From contig JASLDK010000317.1 in the NCBI GenBank assembly GCA_030145945.1, forward strand, positions 1-11,866: a stretch of 11,866 nucleotides of DNA, read 5' to 3'. Of this stretch, positions 1-7,120 are shown piece after piece. The translations under genes and the position numbers were made by a program. Numbering within the stretch: the stretch's first letter is position 1; every line of letters begins with the position of its first letter. This DNA comes from Nocardioides sp. GTDB taxonomy: Bacteria > Actinomycetota > Actinomycetes > Propionibacteriales > Nocardioidaceae. Below the pieces are notes generated by a model that saw only the letters and a list, made by a program, of their open reading frames with translations, did not search any database and had not been told where the DNA came from.

Positions 1-17
1 GCGAGGGGGTGAGCAGG

Positions 18-1331
18 ATGAACGATCAGAACGACGGTCTCGACGAGTTCGAGGACTCACCTCTCGTCCGTGCCCTGCGCGCTCCCGGCACGGCTGCCGA
101 GCTCGCGGACGCCGATCGCTTCGTGGCGGCCTTCCGTCAGACCCACCGGCCCCGCCGAGGGGTCCTGCGCAGCATCGCGGGCGGTCGGTCGATGGGACGC
201 CTCGGGATCGGCGGAGCAGCACTCCTTGCCAGCCTCACGCTCACCGGCGGCGTGGCCGCTGCGGCCTACACGCAGAACCTTCCTCAGCCCGTGCAGGAGT
301 TCGCGCACGGTGCCTTCGGCGGCGTCGGTGTCCCGGAACCCCGACCGATCCCCCCTGCCCCGCCGACGAAGGCCGCTCCGCAACCGAGCCGGTCCACCGA
401 GGCCACGAGAAGGCCTTCCGCCGCACCCACCCCGCGACCGCCGTCCTCCCGCTCGACGCGGTCGGGCTCGGCCGAGCCGTCGCCCACGACGTCCCCGACC
501 GGGGGCGTCGCAACCGACAGCTCGGCTTCACCGACCGCCTCCGAGTCGACAGCCAGCGGCTCACCCACCGTCTCTCCCGGCGACGCGACGACCAGTCCGA
601 CCGGTCCGACGACCACCCCGACAGCCCCTGGCTTGCCGCTCTCCTCGTCTGCGACCGTGTCGGCCACCTCTGCTCTGCGGCGCGTCCCGGCTGGCGGCCA
701 CTCCAGCCTGCGCGCGCTCCTGGTGGACCGCGGCGACACGGTCGCTGACCACGAGGTCTGGCTCGAGCAGCGGCATGCGACCGGCGGCTGGTCGCGTCTG
801 TCCACCGCAACCACGGATGCCGACGGCCGAGCGGTCTTCGCGACCGGCACGCTGGACCAGAACACCTGGTTCCGATTGCGAGTCCCCGCGCCCACAGCGA
901 CCCTCCCCCGGAGGGTTCTGACGTCGAAGCAACGGCTGATCGCCGTACAACCGGGCCTGACGCTGCGCGCCGACGGAGCAACCGTGGACGTCACCGTGAC
1001 GGGTGCCGGCCTCGGGGACGCAGTGACCATCAACCGCCGCCGTGCCGACGGCCGGATCGTGCGCGTGGGGATCCGACGCATCGACGGCTCAGGTCAGGTG
1101 TCCTACGACCTGTCCGCATTCCCCGGCCCGGTGCGGGTGCAGGTCCGGGTGTTGCGCACGCGGACCCATCTGGCCACCACGCGCTGGATCACCGTCCAGA
1201 TCCCCCGGCCCCCCAAGTCGACATCGCCCCCGACGCAGACTCCGTCCCCTACGCAGAACCCCTCGGGGTCGCCCTCGGCAAGCGCGGGCGTGGCTGGCAC
1301 CGCGGGCAGAAGTACGACGACCGGTTCATGA
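18..1331 (+). CDS. Membrane-anchored protein with Pro/Ser/Thr linker and beta-rich outer domains, unknown function
   Basis: I do not recognise a named family. From the ATG at 18 the protein has 437 residues. A cytoplasmic N-terminus (1-60) carries the segment SPLVRALRAPGTAAELADAD and a basic stretch before one membrane helix at about 62-84. A low-complexity Pro/Ser/Thr linker follows (about 106-208), then two beta-rich stretches (about 209-308 and 310-397) that read like Ig-like or carrier-type beta-sandwiches, then a second Ser/Thr/Pro tail (398-437). ATG 18 is preferred over GTG 9 because GAGGGG at 3-8 sits nine bases before it and directly abuts the GTG. A TGA at 10-12 could be the stop of an upstream gene. 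From memory, proteins with this N-terminus often follow a sigma-factor gene in Nocardioides-like genomes, so an anti-sigma or envelope-sensing role is possible but unproven. The last 27 codons lie opposite the end of mutM. Confidence 0.75.
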   Translation: MNDQNDGLDEFEDSPLVRALRAPGTAAELADADRFVAAFRQTHRPRRGVLRSIAGGRSMGRLGIGGAALLASLTLTGGVAAAAYTQNLPQPVQEFAHGAFGGVGVPEPRPIPPAPPTKAAPQPSRSTEATRRPSAAPTPRPPSSRSTRSGSAEPSPTTSPTGGVATDSSASPTASESTASGSPTVSPGDATTSPTGPTTTPTAPGLPLSSSATVSATSALRRVPAGGHSSLRALLVDRGDTVADHEVWLEQRHATGGWSRLSTATTDADGRAVFATGTLDQNTWFRLRVPAPTATLPRRVLTSKQRLIAVQPGLTLRADGATVDVTVTGAGLGDAVTINRRRADGRIVRVGIRRIDGSGQVSYDLSAFPGPVRVQVRVLRTRTHLATTRWITVQIPRPPKSTSPPTQTPSPTQNPSGSPSASAGVAGTAGRSTTTGS

Positions 1332-2139
1332 AGGCGACCCGGCGGATCGGCGTACCACACCGGTCGCAGGGCTCGTTCTCGCGACCGTAGGCGTGCAGCG
1401 ACCGGTCGAAGTAGCCCGACTCGCCGTTCACGTTGACGTAGAGCGCGTCGAAGGACGTCCCGCCCTGGGCGAGAGCTTCGTTCATCACTTCGCGGGCGTG
1501 GCCAAGGAGCTCAACGCCCTGGGCCCGGGTGAGTCGGTCGCCCGGCCGTTCTCCATGCAGACGCGCGCGCCACAACGACTCATCGGCATAGATGTTGCCG
1601 ACGTCGGAGACCAGGGTCTGGTCGAGCAACAGGCGCTTGACGCCGGACGTTCGCTTGCGGAGGCGGGCGACGAAGGTCGCATCATCGAACTCGGGGTCGA
1701 GCGGATCACGCGCGATGTGGGCGATCTCGCTGGGCAGTTCTGCACCGCCGACCGACACCGACAGCCCGCCGAACATCCGTTGGTCGACGAACCGGAGTTC
1801 GCGACCCGCCTCGACGGCGCTGCCGGTGCCGGTCAGGCCGAAGCGAACCCTCAGGTGGCGCTCGGCGGGTGCGTCGACGGGCTGGACGAGCAGTTGGCCG
1901 CTCATACCGAGGTGGCCCAGGATCGCGTCCCCGTTGTCGAGGGGAAGCCACAGGTATTTCCCACGACGGCGCGCGCTGACGATCCGGCGACCGAGCAGAT
2001 CCCCCACGAATCCGGAGGCACCGCCGGGGTGCCGACGTACCGGACGGTCGTGCAGGACCTCGATGGAGGCGATGGTCGCGCCGGTGACGTGGCGCTCAAG
2101 TCCGGCGCGGACGACCTCGACCTCGGGAAGCTCGGGCAT
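1249..2139 (-). CDS. mutM: Formamidopyrimidine-DNA glycosylase (Fpg/MutM)
   Basis: Bifunctional base-excision repair enzyme that removes 8-oxoguanine and formamidopyrimidines and cleaves the abasic strand by beta/delta elimination. The N-terminus MPELPEVEVV gives the catalytic Pro2 (the amine nucleophile after Met removal) and Glu3. Lys61 in RRRGKYLWL matches the conserved beta-turn lysine, and LGMSG (77-81) and DQRMFGG (119-125) match the DNA-intercalating loops. The helix-two-turn-helix includes DVGNIYADE (179-187). The C-terminal zinc finger has Cys258, Cys261, Cys278 and Cys281, with Arg273 in NRSSYF. The length of 296 is slightly above the usual 270-290 because of a basic tail after the finger. 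It is the last gene of the minus-strand series, 14 bases after rnc. Its 3' end overlaps the opposing membrane-protein gene by 83 bases, and no terminator hairpin is evident. Confidence 0.97.
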   Translation of the reverse strand: MPELPEVEVVRAGLERHVTGATIASIEVLHDRPVRRHPGGASGFVGDLLGRRIVSARRRGKYLWLPLDNGDAILGHLGMSGQLLVQPVDAPAERHLRVRFGLTGTGSAVEAGRELRFVDQRMFGGLSVSVGGAELPSEIAHIARDPLDPEFDDATFVARLRKRTSGVKRLLLDQTLVSDVGNIYADESLWRARLHGERPGDRLTRAQGVELLGHAREVMNEALAQGGTSFDALYVNVNGESGYFDRSLHAYGRENEPCDRCGTPIRRVAFMNRSSYFCPRCQPRPRLPRATPRGSA

Positions 2140-2153
2140 TTCTCGCGGGAAGA

Positions 2154-2888
2154 TCAGCTGCCGACAGCGCCGTGGGCCGCGGCGATCTCGCCGTACGCCG
2201 TCTCGGCGGCGCCCTGCTCGGCTTCCTTCTTGGACCGACCGCGGCCGTTGCCGTAGAGCTGATCGCCCACACGGACCTGCGCGGTGAAGGTCTTCATGTG
2301 ATCGGGTCCGTCGTCCTCGATGACGTATTCCGGCACACCGAGGGAGTGGTCGGCGGCGAGCTCCTGGAGGGAGGTCTTCCAGTCCAGGCCGGCCCCGAGT
2401 GCGGAGGCGGCCTCCATCAACGGGTCGAAGAGCCGATGGACGACCTGTGAGGACACCTCGATGCCGCCGCTGAGGTGGATCGCGCCGATGACGGCCTCGA
2501 CGGTGTCGGACAGGATCGATGCCTTGTCCCGGCCACCGGTGGCCTCTTCGCCGCGTCCGAGCTTGATGTGGGCGCCCAATCCGATCTCACGGGCGACACC
2601 GGCAAGTGCGCGCGCATTGACGACTGCGGCGCGCAGCTTCGCGAGCCGACCCTCGGAGAGGTCCGGATGGTTCAGGTAGAGCGTCTCGGTGACCACCACA
2701 CCGAGCACCGAGTCGCCGAGGAACTCCAGCCTCTCGTTGGTCGGAAGACCACCGTTCTCGTAGGCGTAGGAGCGATGCGTCATCGCGCGTTCGAGCAGCT
2801 CGGGGTCCAGAACGGGGTCCCCGAGCGCTCGACGCAACTCGGCGTAGGCAGTGATGCCGCTGGCCTGACTCGTGCCAGGTGGGTTCAG
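2154..2888 (-). CDS. rnc: Ribonuclease III
   Basis: Double-strand-specific endoribonuclease for rRNA precursor and mRNA processing; acts as a dimer with Mg2+. Counting from the start used here (244 residues, a normal length), the catalytic domain holds the signature NERLEFLGDSVLG (51-63) with metal ligands Glu55 and Asp59, and Asp128/Glu131 in SDTVEAVIGA. A double-stranded-RNA-binding domain follows (about 168-237), beginning LDWKTSLQELA and ending with the RSKKEAEQ helix. The start is uncertain. The frame stays open far upstream into rpmF. No ATG, GTG or TTG lies between the rpmF stop and TTG 2837, and TTG 2837 would remove part of the first helix. I use CTG 2888, which overlaps the rpmF TGA as CTGA. 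GTG 2930, inside rpmF, is the alternative a gene finder may choose. The function is certain; only the N-terminus is open. Confidence 0.93.
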   Translation of the reverse strand: MNPPGTSQASGITAYAELRRALGDPVLDPELLERAMTHRSYAYENGGLPTNERLEFLGDSVLGVVVTETLYLNHPDLSEGRLAKLRAAVVNARALAGVAREIGLGAHIKLGRGEEATGGRDKASILSDTVEAVIGAIHLSGGIEVSSQVVHRLFDPLMEAASALGAGLDWKTSLQELAADHSLGVPEYVIEDDGPDHMKTFTAQVRVGDQLYGNGRGRSKKEAEQGAAETAYGEIAAAHGAVGS

Positions 2889-3070
2889 AGAACCTGGCGA
2901 CGGTCGGCGCGGGCGCCGTACTGGCCGCACGTGCCGCACGCACGGTGCGGGAGGTGCTTGGCGCCGCAGGCCGGGTTGGCGCAGGTCACCAGCGACGGGG
3001 CGACAGCCTTCCACTGCGAGCGACGGTGCCGCGTGTTGCTGCGCGACATCTTCCGCTTCGGAACAGCCAC
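2885..3070 (-). CDS. rpmF: 50S ribosomal protein L32
   Basis: Small zinc-binding protein of the large ribosomal subunit. The GTG at 3070 is preceded by AAGGAG (3077-3082) at a six-base spacing, and the product is 61 residues: (M)AVPKRKMSRSNTRHRRSQW at the N-terminus is the L32 signature. A zinc ribbon is formed by Cys30 and Cys35 (CANPAC) and Cys45 and Cys48 (CGTC), so this is the zinc-requiring C+ form; the first pair has a four-residue spacing instead of the more usual two. It lies 44 bases after yceD, a pairing (yceD-rpmF) found across many bacteria, and its stop touches the proposed rnc start. A hairpin lies in its leader at 3091-3109. Confidence 0.97.
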   Translation of the reverse strand: MAVPKRKMSRSNTRHRRSQWKAVAPSLVTCANPACGAKHLPHRACGTCGQYGARADRRQVL

Positions 3071-3090
3071 TGTCTTCTCCTTGGTTCGGG

Positions 3091-3109
3091 TGCGCTCTGT
3101 GTGAGCGCA
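3091..3109 (-). promoter_or_regulatory. Perfect hairpin in the yceD-rpmF spacer
   Basis: On the minus strand TGCGCTC, loop ACACA, GAGCGCA form a perfect seven-base-pair stem with a five-base loop. It begins five bases after the yceD stop and ends eight bases before the rpmF Shine-Dalgarno AAGGAG. No U-run follows, so it is not a standard intrinsic terminator. It could be an RNA processing or stability element setting L32 output relative to yceD, or a partial attenuator; the role is inference. Confidence 0.5.
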
Positions 3110-3114
3110 TCTTC

Positions 3115-3693
3115 TCAGTCCGTGGGGTCTTGCTTGAGCTCGGTCAGCGCCGCCCAGCGCGGGTCGATCGCAGCCTCGTGCGTGTGGTCCGGCTCGTCGA
3201 TGAGTCGCACCCCACACTCAGGGCACAACCCGGGACAGTCGTCCTGGCACAGCGGCTGGAACGGCAGTGCGAGCACCACCGCGTCCCGCAGCACAGTCTC
3301 CAGGTCGAGCAGGTCGTCCCGGAGCATGCTGACCTCGTCGTCCTCCTCCGCTTCCGCGGAGTCCCGGATGTCGTCGTAGACGAACAGTTCCTGGAACGTC
3401 ACCTCGAACTCGTCGCGGATCGGCTCCAGGCACCGCACGCACTCACCCTCCAGGCCGGCCGAGGCCGATCCGGTGACGAGCACGCCTTCCATGACCGCCT
3501 CCAGGCGCAGGTCGAGTTCGACCGGCGCGCCCTCGGGGACGGCGAGGACTTCGATGCCCAGATCTGCAGGAGCCGGCACTGTCCGCGACACCTGACGTTG
3601 GGACCCCGGGCGGCGGCCGAGCTCGCGAGTATCGAGCACGAGCGGCGCTCTCGGGTCCAGGGCGTTCAGGATTTCACTTCCAGGTCCGGGCAC
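3115..3693 (-). CDS. yceD: YceD/DUF177 family protein (23S rRNA accumulation)
   Basis: DUF177 family; the E. coli and plant relatives are needed for normal 23S rRNA accumulation, and the gene usually precedes rpmF, as here. Counting from GTG 3693 (192 residues) there is a Cys pair in GECVRCLEP (Cys85, Cys88) and a second cluster in PLCQDDCPGLCPECG (Cys149, 153, 157, 160), which suggests a metal site. An acidic stretch around 112-122 separates the two. The conserved part begins at NALDPRAPLVLDTRELGRRP. The start is unsettled. TTG 3708 overlaps the -10 box of the promoter at 3708-3736, so it would not be on that transcript. GTG 3693 would have a leader of only about seven bases. CTG 3669 has a good Shine-Dalgarno, GGAAG at 3677-3681, seven bases upstream, and would give MNALDPRAPL. 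Confidence 0.92.
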   Translation of the reverse strand: MPGPGSEILNALDPRAPLVLDTRELGRRPGSQRQVSRTVPAPADLGIEVLAVPEGAPVELDLRLEAVMEGVLVTGSASAGLEGECVRCLEPIRDEFEVTFQELFVYDDIRDSAEAEEDDEVSMLRDDLLDLETVLRDAVVLALPFQPLCQDDCPGLCPECGVRLIDEPDHTHEAAIDPRWAALTELKQDPTD

Positions 3694-3707
3694 AACAGAT
3701 CGGATCA

Positions 3708-3736
3708 ATCCTAGGGTGCGGCCGTTGGGCCACCAA
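3708..3736 (-). promoter_or_regulatory. Candidate sigma-A-type promoter for yceD-rpmF-rnc-mutM
   Basis: On the minus strand TTGGTG (3731-3736) and TAGGAT (3708-3713) are separated by exactly 17 bases. This is close to the actinobacterial housekeeping pattern TTGNNN, 16-18 bases, TAGRRT. Transcription would begin near 3700-3701. It lies in the gap between the coaD stop and the yceD start region, just where a second transcription unit would begin. The spacer contains an imperfect dyad (GGTGGCC, CAAC, GGCCGCACC) that might bind a regulator; this is speculative. Confidence 0.6.
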
Positions 3737-3747
3737 ATCTGGGCTCC

Positions 3748-4233
3748 TCACGCGCGTCGCGCCGCGAGCTTGGCCGTGAGCCGCTCCAGCACCGTGGGCG
3801 GCACCAACTCGGAGACGTCTCCCCCGAGGGACGCGACCTCCTTGACCAGACTGGACGAGACGTAGCCCAGGCTGGCGGTGGTCGGGACGAAGACCGTCTC
3901 GACCCCGGTGAGGTGGACGTTCATCTGCGCCATCGGCAGCTCGTACTCGTAGTCATTGCCGCCGCGCAGGCCCTTCACGATCGCCTGCGCCTCCATCTGG
4001 CGACAGAAGTCGACGATGAGTCCGGTGAAGCCCATCACCGTCACGTTCGGGAGGTCGGCGCACGCCTCGCGCAACATCTCCAGACGCTCGTCCGGATCGA
4101 AGAGCCGCGACTTGGAGATGTTGGTCCCGGTCGCCACCACCACCTCGTCGAAGAGCCGGGAGGCCCGTCGGAAGATGTCGACGTGGCCGTTGGTGACCGG
4201 GTCGAAGGAACCGGGGCACACCGCGCGGGTCAT
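3748..4233 (-). CDS. coaD: Phosphopantetheine adenylyltransferase
   Basis: Transfers AMP from ATP to 4'-phosphopantetheine to give dephospho-CoA, the penultimate step of coenzyme A synthesis; cytosolic, hexameric in known relatives. The 161-residue length is typical. PGSFDPVTNGHVDI (7-20) holds the nucleotidyltransferase T/HxGH motif as TNGH, with His17 as the catalytic residue. KGLRGGNDYEYEL (87-99) contains the Arg and substrate-binding segment, and YVSSSLVKEVASLGGDV (124-140) is the ATP-binding SSS motif. Its ATG overlaps the rsmD stop as ATGA, which indicates translational coupling, and no good separate Shine-Dalgarno is visible. The rsmD-coaD pair is common in Gram-positive genomes. Confidence 0.98.
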   Translation of the reverse strand: MTRAVCPGSFDPVTNGHVDIFRRASRLFDEVVVATGTNISKSRLFDPDERLEMLREACADLPNVTVMGFTGLIVDFCRQMEAQAIVKGLRGGNDYEYELPMAQMNVHLTGVETVFVPTTASLGYVSSSLVKEVASLGGDVSELVPPTVLERLTAKLAARRA

Positions 4234-4838
4234 GGGGTGAGGCTATCGGTCGCCGCTTCGATGCGGCCCGGGTGTTCAGCGAGCCACAGGTGGGTCTCGC
4301 CGTACTTCTTGAGCCGGCGCTTGCCGGCGAGGGGTTCGATTCCTTCCGGCCAGGCCGGTTCGGGACTGCGTCGGGACCGCTCGACGATGACCAGAGCCCC
4401 CTCGACCAGCCAGCCGTTGGCTGCCACGCGCCCCAGGTCGACGGCAAGGGCCTCATCAGTGAGCGGATAGGGCGGGTCGGAGAAGACCAGGTCGTACGCC
4501 GTGGACGGCCGGTCGGCCAGGACGGAGGCGACCGGCCGGGCGATGACCTCGGCCACCGTGCAGCCGACGTTGCGGGCGTTGGCCCGGATCAGGTCCGCCG
4601 TACGCCTATCGTCCTCGACGAGCGTGACGGCTGCGGCGCCGCGGGACCAGGCCTCGAGGCCGACGGCACCGGAACCGGCGTACAGGTCGAGGAACCGGAG
4701 GTCGTGCAGCGAGCCCGCCCACGCCTCGATGGCCGAGAAGAGCGCCTCGCGGACCCGGTCGCTGGTCGGGCGGGTCTGGTCGCCCCTGGGCGTCTGCAGC
4801 CGCAGGCCGCCGGCACGGCCGGAGATGATGCGCGTCAT
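4230..4838 (-). CDS. rsmD: 16S rRNA (guanine966-N2)-methyltransferase
   Basis: Uses S-adenosylmethionine to methylate N2 of G966 in 16S rRNA (E. coli numbering), a base near the P site. The 202 residues include the family N-terminus MTRIISGRAGGLRL, the RPTSDRVRE motif (23-31), the S-adenosylmethionine-binding loop FLDLYAGSGAVGLEAWSRGA (49-68), the acidic end of strand two VEDD (74-77) and the catalytic DPPY (121-124). The C-terminal KKYGETHLW matches the family. The ATG is preceded by GAGGAA, formed from the recG stop (TGAGGAA), nine bases upstream. It lies 13 bases after recG and overlaps coaD by four bases. Confidence 0.97.
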   Translation of the reverse strand: MTRIISGRAGGLRLQTPRGDQTRPTSDRVREALFSAIEAWAGSLHDLRFLDLYAGSGAVGLEAWSRGAAAVTLVEDDRRTADLIRANARNVGCTVAEVIARPVASVLADRPSTAYDLVFSDPPYPLTDEALAVDLGRVAANGWLVEGALVIVERSRRSPEPAWPEGIEPLAGKRRLKKYGETHLWLAEHPGRIEAATDSLTP

Positions 4839-4851
4839 CGCGTGGAGTTCC

Positions 4852-7101
4852 TCATGACTTGTCGACGAAATCGGCCTGGTGGGAGCGCTGGAGACCGAGC
4901 ACGGCAGCGGCGAGACCGGGCGCCTGCTCCAGGTCGATGTCGACGTCGAGCAGATCCTCGGCGGCGGCTCGGGCAGCGACGATGGTGTCCTCGTCGCGCA
5001 ACACCCTCAGATTCTCGAGGCTGGACCGACCGCCGGCCTGTGAGGCGCCGAGCACGTCACCCTCGCGACGCATCTCGAGGTCGATCCGGCTGAGCAGGAA
5101 CCCGTCGGTCGTGGAAGCGACCGCGTCCAGCCGTTCCCGCGCGGGTGTCTCGGACTCGGCGTTGGTGACCAGCAGGCACAGCCCGGGCAGGCCACCTCGG
5201 CCGACCCGCCCACGCAACTGGTGCAGTTGGGAGACACCGAACCAGTCGGCATCCAGGATCACCATGACGGTCGCGTTGTGGACGTCGACGCCGACCTCGA
5301 TCACCGTCGTCGACACGAGGACGTCGACCTCACCGGCTGCGAAGGCTCGCATGGTGGCCTCCTTCTCGTCGGCGGGCAGGCGCCCGTGCAGGCGACCGAT
5401 GCGTACGCCGGCCAGCGGGCCCGCCGCGAGACGCTCGACGACCTGCTCCACGGCTGCCGCCGGTGGGCGGGGCCGCTCAGGACCGTCGTCCTCGTCGTCC
5501 GGCAGGTCCCTCACGTCGACCTGTCCGGCTTCCGCCTCGTCGCCGGAGATGCGGGGGCACACGATGTAGACCTGATGCCCCTTCGCGACCTCCTCGCGCA
5601 CCCGCTCCCAGATCCGACCGAACCACGCGGGCTGCTCGGCGAGCGGGACGACGTTGGTCTGGATCGGGGCCCGGCCCGCTGGGAGCTCGGTCAGGGTGGA
5701 GGTCTCGAGATCGCCGAAGACGGTCATCGCGACCGTGCGCGGGATCGGGGTCGCGGTCATCACGAGCAGGTGGGGCGGATGGACCGCCTTGTCAGTGAGT
5801 GCGGCGCGCTGCTCGACGCCGAACCGATGCTGCTCGTCGACGACGACCAGGCCGAGGTCGGCGAAGAAGACCGTGTCCTGCAGCAGCGCGTGGGTGCCGA
5901 TCACGATGCCCGCCTCGCCGCTGGCGATGCGCGAGAGAGGTGCCGTGCGCTGCGCCTTGGACATCGAGCCGGTCAGCAGTTCGACGCCGACACCCCCGCC
6001 CGAGCCGAAGATGCTGCCGTCGTCGACCAGGTCCCCCAGCATCGTCGTGATCGATCGCAGGTGCTGCTGGGCCAGGACCTCGGTCGGCGCGAGGAGGGCG
6101 GCCTGTCCGCCGGAGTCGACGACCCGCAGCATCGCGCGCAGCGCGACCAGCGTCTTGCCCGAGCCGACCTCGCCCTGCAGCAGACGGTTCATCGGATGTG
6201 CTTGGGCCAGGTCGTGCTCGAGCTCCGCACCCACGGACACCTGGCCGGCGGTCAGTTCGAACGGCAGTCGGGCATCGAAGGCCTCGAGCAGCGTGCCGTC
6301 GCCGCCGGTGCGTGCGGTCGCGGCCTGGCCGCGGATCTCCCGACGCCGACGACCCAGCAACAACTGGGTGACCAGCGCCTCCTCGAAGCGGAATCGGTGA
6401 TGTGCGGCCGCGACCTGGTCGCGGTCGGTCGGACGGTGCATGTCGTCGTAGGCCTGGCGGATCCCGAGGACGTCGTACTCCTCGCGCAACTCCGCTGGAA
6501 GCCGCTCCGGGATCTCGTCGACGACCTCGAGGGCGAACTTGACGGCCCGGGCGAGGTCCCAGGTCTGGATGCCCTTCGTCAGCGGATAGATCGGGTAGAG
6601 GGGGCCGGCGTCGAGGACGTCCTGGACCGCCTCGTCGCCCTCCTCGGTGTCGGCCAACCCGAAGATCGTCATCGCCGGGTTCGTGAGCTGCCACTGGTCG
6701 CGGAAGCGGTCGGCCTTGCCGAGGAAGATGCCGCGGTTGCCCTGGGCCAGGCGGCTGGCATGCCAGTGAGCGGTGCGTTGGTTGGGCGCGAAGAAGGTCA
6801 TCCGCAGTCGGGCACCATCGGTGCGCAGCACGGCCTCGACGCGGTACGCCGTGCGGCCGGTGCGTCGATCCTGATGGGACCTGATGTCGCACTCGGCAAT
6901 CTCCCCGACCACGCACAGCAACTGCCCGATGCGCAGGTTGTCGACCCGGCTGAGCGACCCGGTCTCCAGGTAGCGCCGCGGGAAGTGCCGCAACAGGTCG
7001 CCGACCGTGCGCAGCCCGAGGTTGTCCTCGAACTTCTTCCGCTTCGCGGGCTTGGTGGCCCCCAGGACGGCAGTCAGTGGGGAATCGAGGGTGATCGCCA
7101 T
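4852..7101 (-). CDS. recG: ATP-dependent DNA helicase RecG
   Basis: Superfamily 2 translocase that remodels stalled forks and branched recombination intermediates. The 749 residues show an N-terminal wedge/OB-fold region (about 50-150), then the helicase motifs: GEVGSGKT (310-317, Walker A), DEQHRFG (422-428, the RecG-type DEQH box), TATPIPRT (449-456), STTVIEVGVDV (597-607) and QLRGRVGRG (628-636), followed by the TRG region near MRREGDVLGASQAG (677-690). The length is somewhat above the roughly 690 of E. coli, partly from an acidic, Pro-rich insertion at about 520-550. The ATG has AAGGAG nine bases upstream. It begins 19 bases after the DAK2 gene. This DAK2-recG-rsmD-coaD order is widespread in Gram-positive bacteria. 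Confidence 0.98.
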   Translation of the reverse strand: MAITLDSPLTAVLGATKPAKRKKFEDNLGLRTVGDLLRHFPRRYLETGSLSRVDNLRIGQLLCVVGEIAECDIRSHQDRRTGRTAYRVEAVLRTDGARLRMTFFAPNQRTAHWHASRLAQGNRGIFLGKADRFRDQWQLTNPAMTIFGLADTEEGDEAVQDVLDAGPLYPIYPLTKGIQTWDLARAVKFALEVVDEIPERLPAELREEYDVLGIRQAYDDMHRPTDRDQVAAAHHRFRFEEALVTQLLLGRRRREIRGQAATARTGGDGTLLEAFDARLPFELTAGQVSVGAELEHDLAQAHPMNRLLQGEVGSGKTLVALRAMLRVVDSGGQAALLAPTEVLAQQHLRSITTMLGDLVDDGSIFGSGGGVGVELLTGSMSKAQRTAPLSRIASGEAGIVIGTHALLQDTVFFADLGLVVVDEQHRFGVEQRAALTDKAVHPPHLLVMTATPIPRTVAMTVFGDLETSTLTELPAGRAPIQTNVVPLAEQPAWFGRIWERVREEVAKGHQVYIVCPRISGDEAEAGQVDVRDLPDDEDDGPERPRPPAAAVEQVVERLAAGPLAGVRIGRLHGRLPADEKEATMRAFAAGEVDVLVSTTVIEVGVDVHNATVMVILDADWFGVSQLHQLRGRVGRGGLPGLCLLVTNAESETPARERLDAVASTTDGFLLSRIDLEMRREGDVLGASQAGGRSSLENLRVLRDEDTIVAARAAAEDLLDVDIDLEQAPGLAAAVLGLQRSHQADFVDKS

Positions 7102-7120
7102 CCGGCTGCTCTCCTTCGGC

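Noticed and set aside
1..12. Tail of an upstream gene ending in TGA at 10-12
   Set aside because: Three codons cannot support a gene call; kept only as a context hint for the first gene.
1229..1262. Repeated ACGCAGA units at the end of the membrane-protein gene
   Set aside because: Only two copies in a Pro/Thr-Gln coding tail; explained by low-complexity coding sequence.
1042..2256. 404-codon plus-strand frame across mutM
   Set aside because: Antisense to mutM, whose motifs are complete; no ribosome-binding site or family resemblance.
2889..3110. 318-residue RNase III starting at 3110
   Set aside because: The extra N-terminus is an out-of-frame reading of rpmF, whose L32 sequence is unmistakable.
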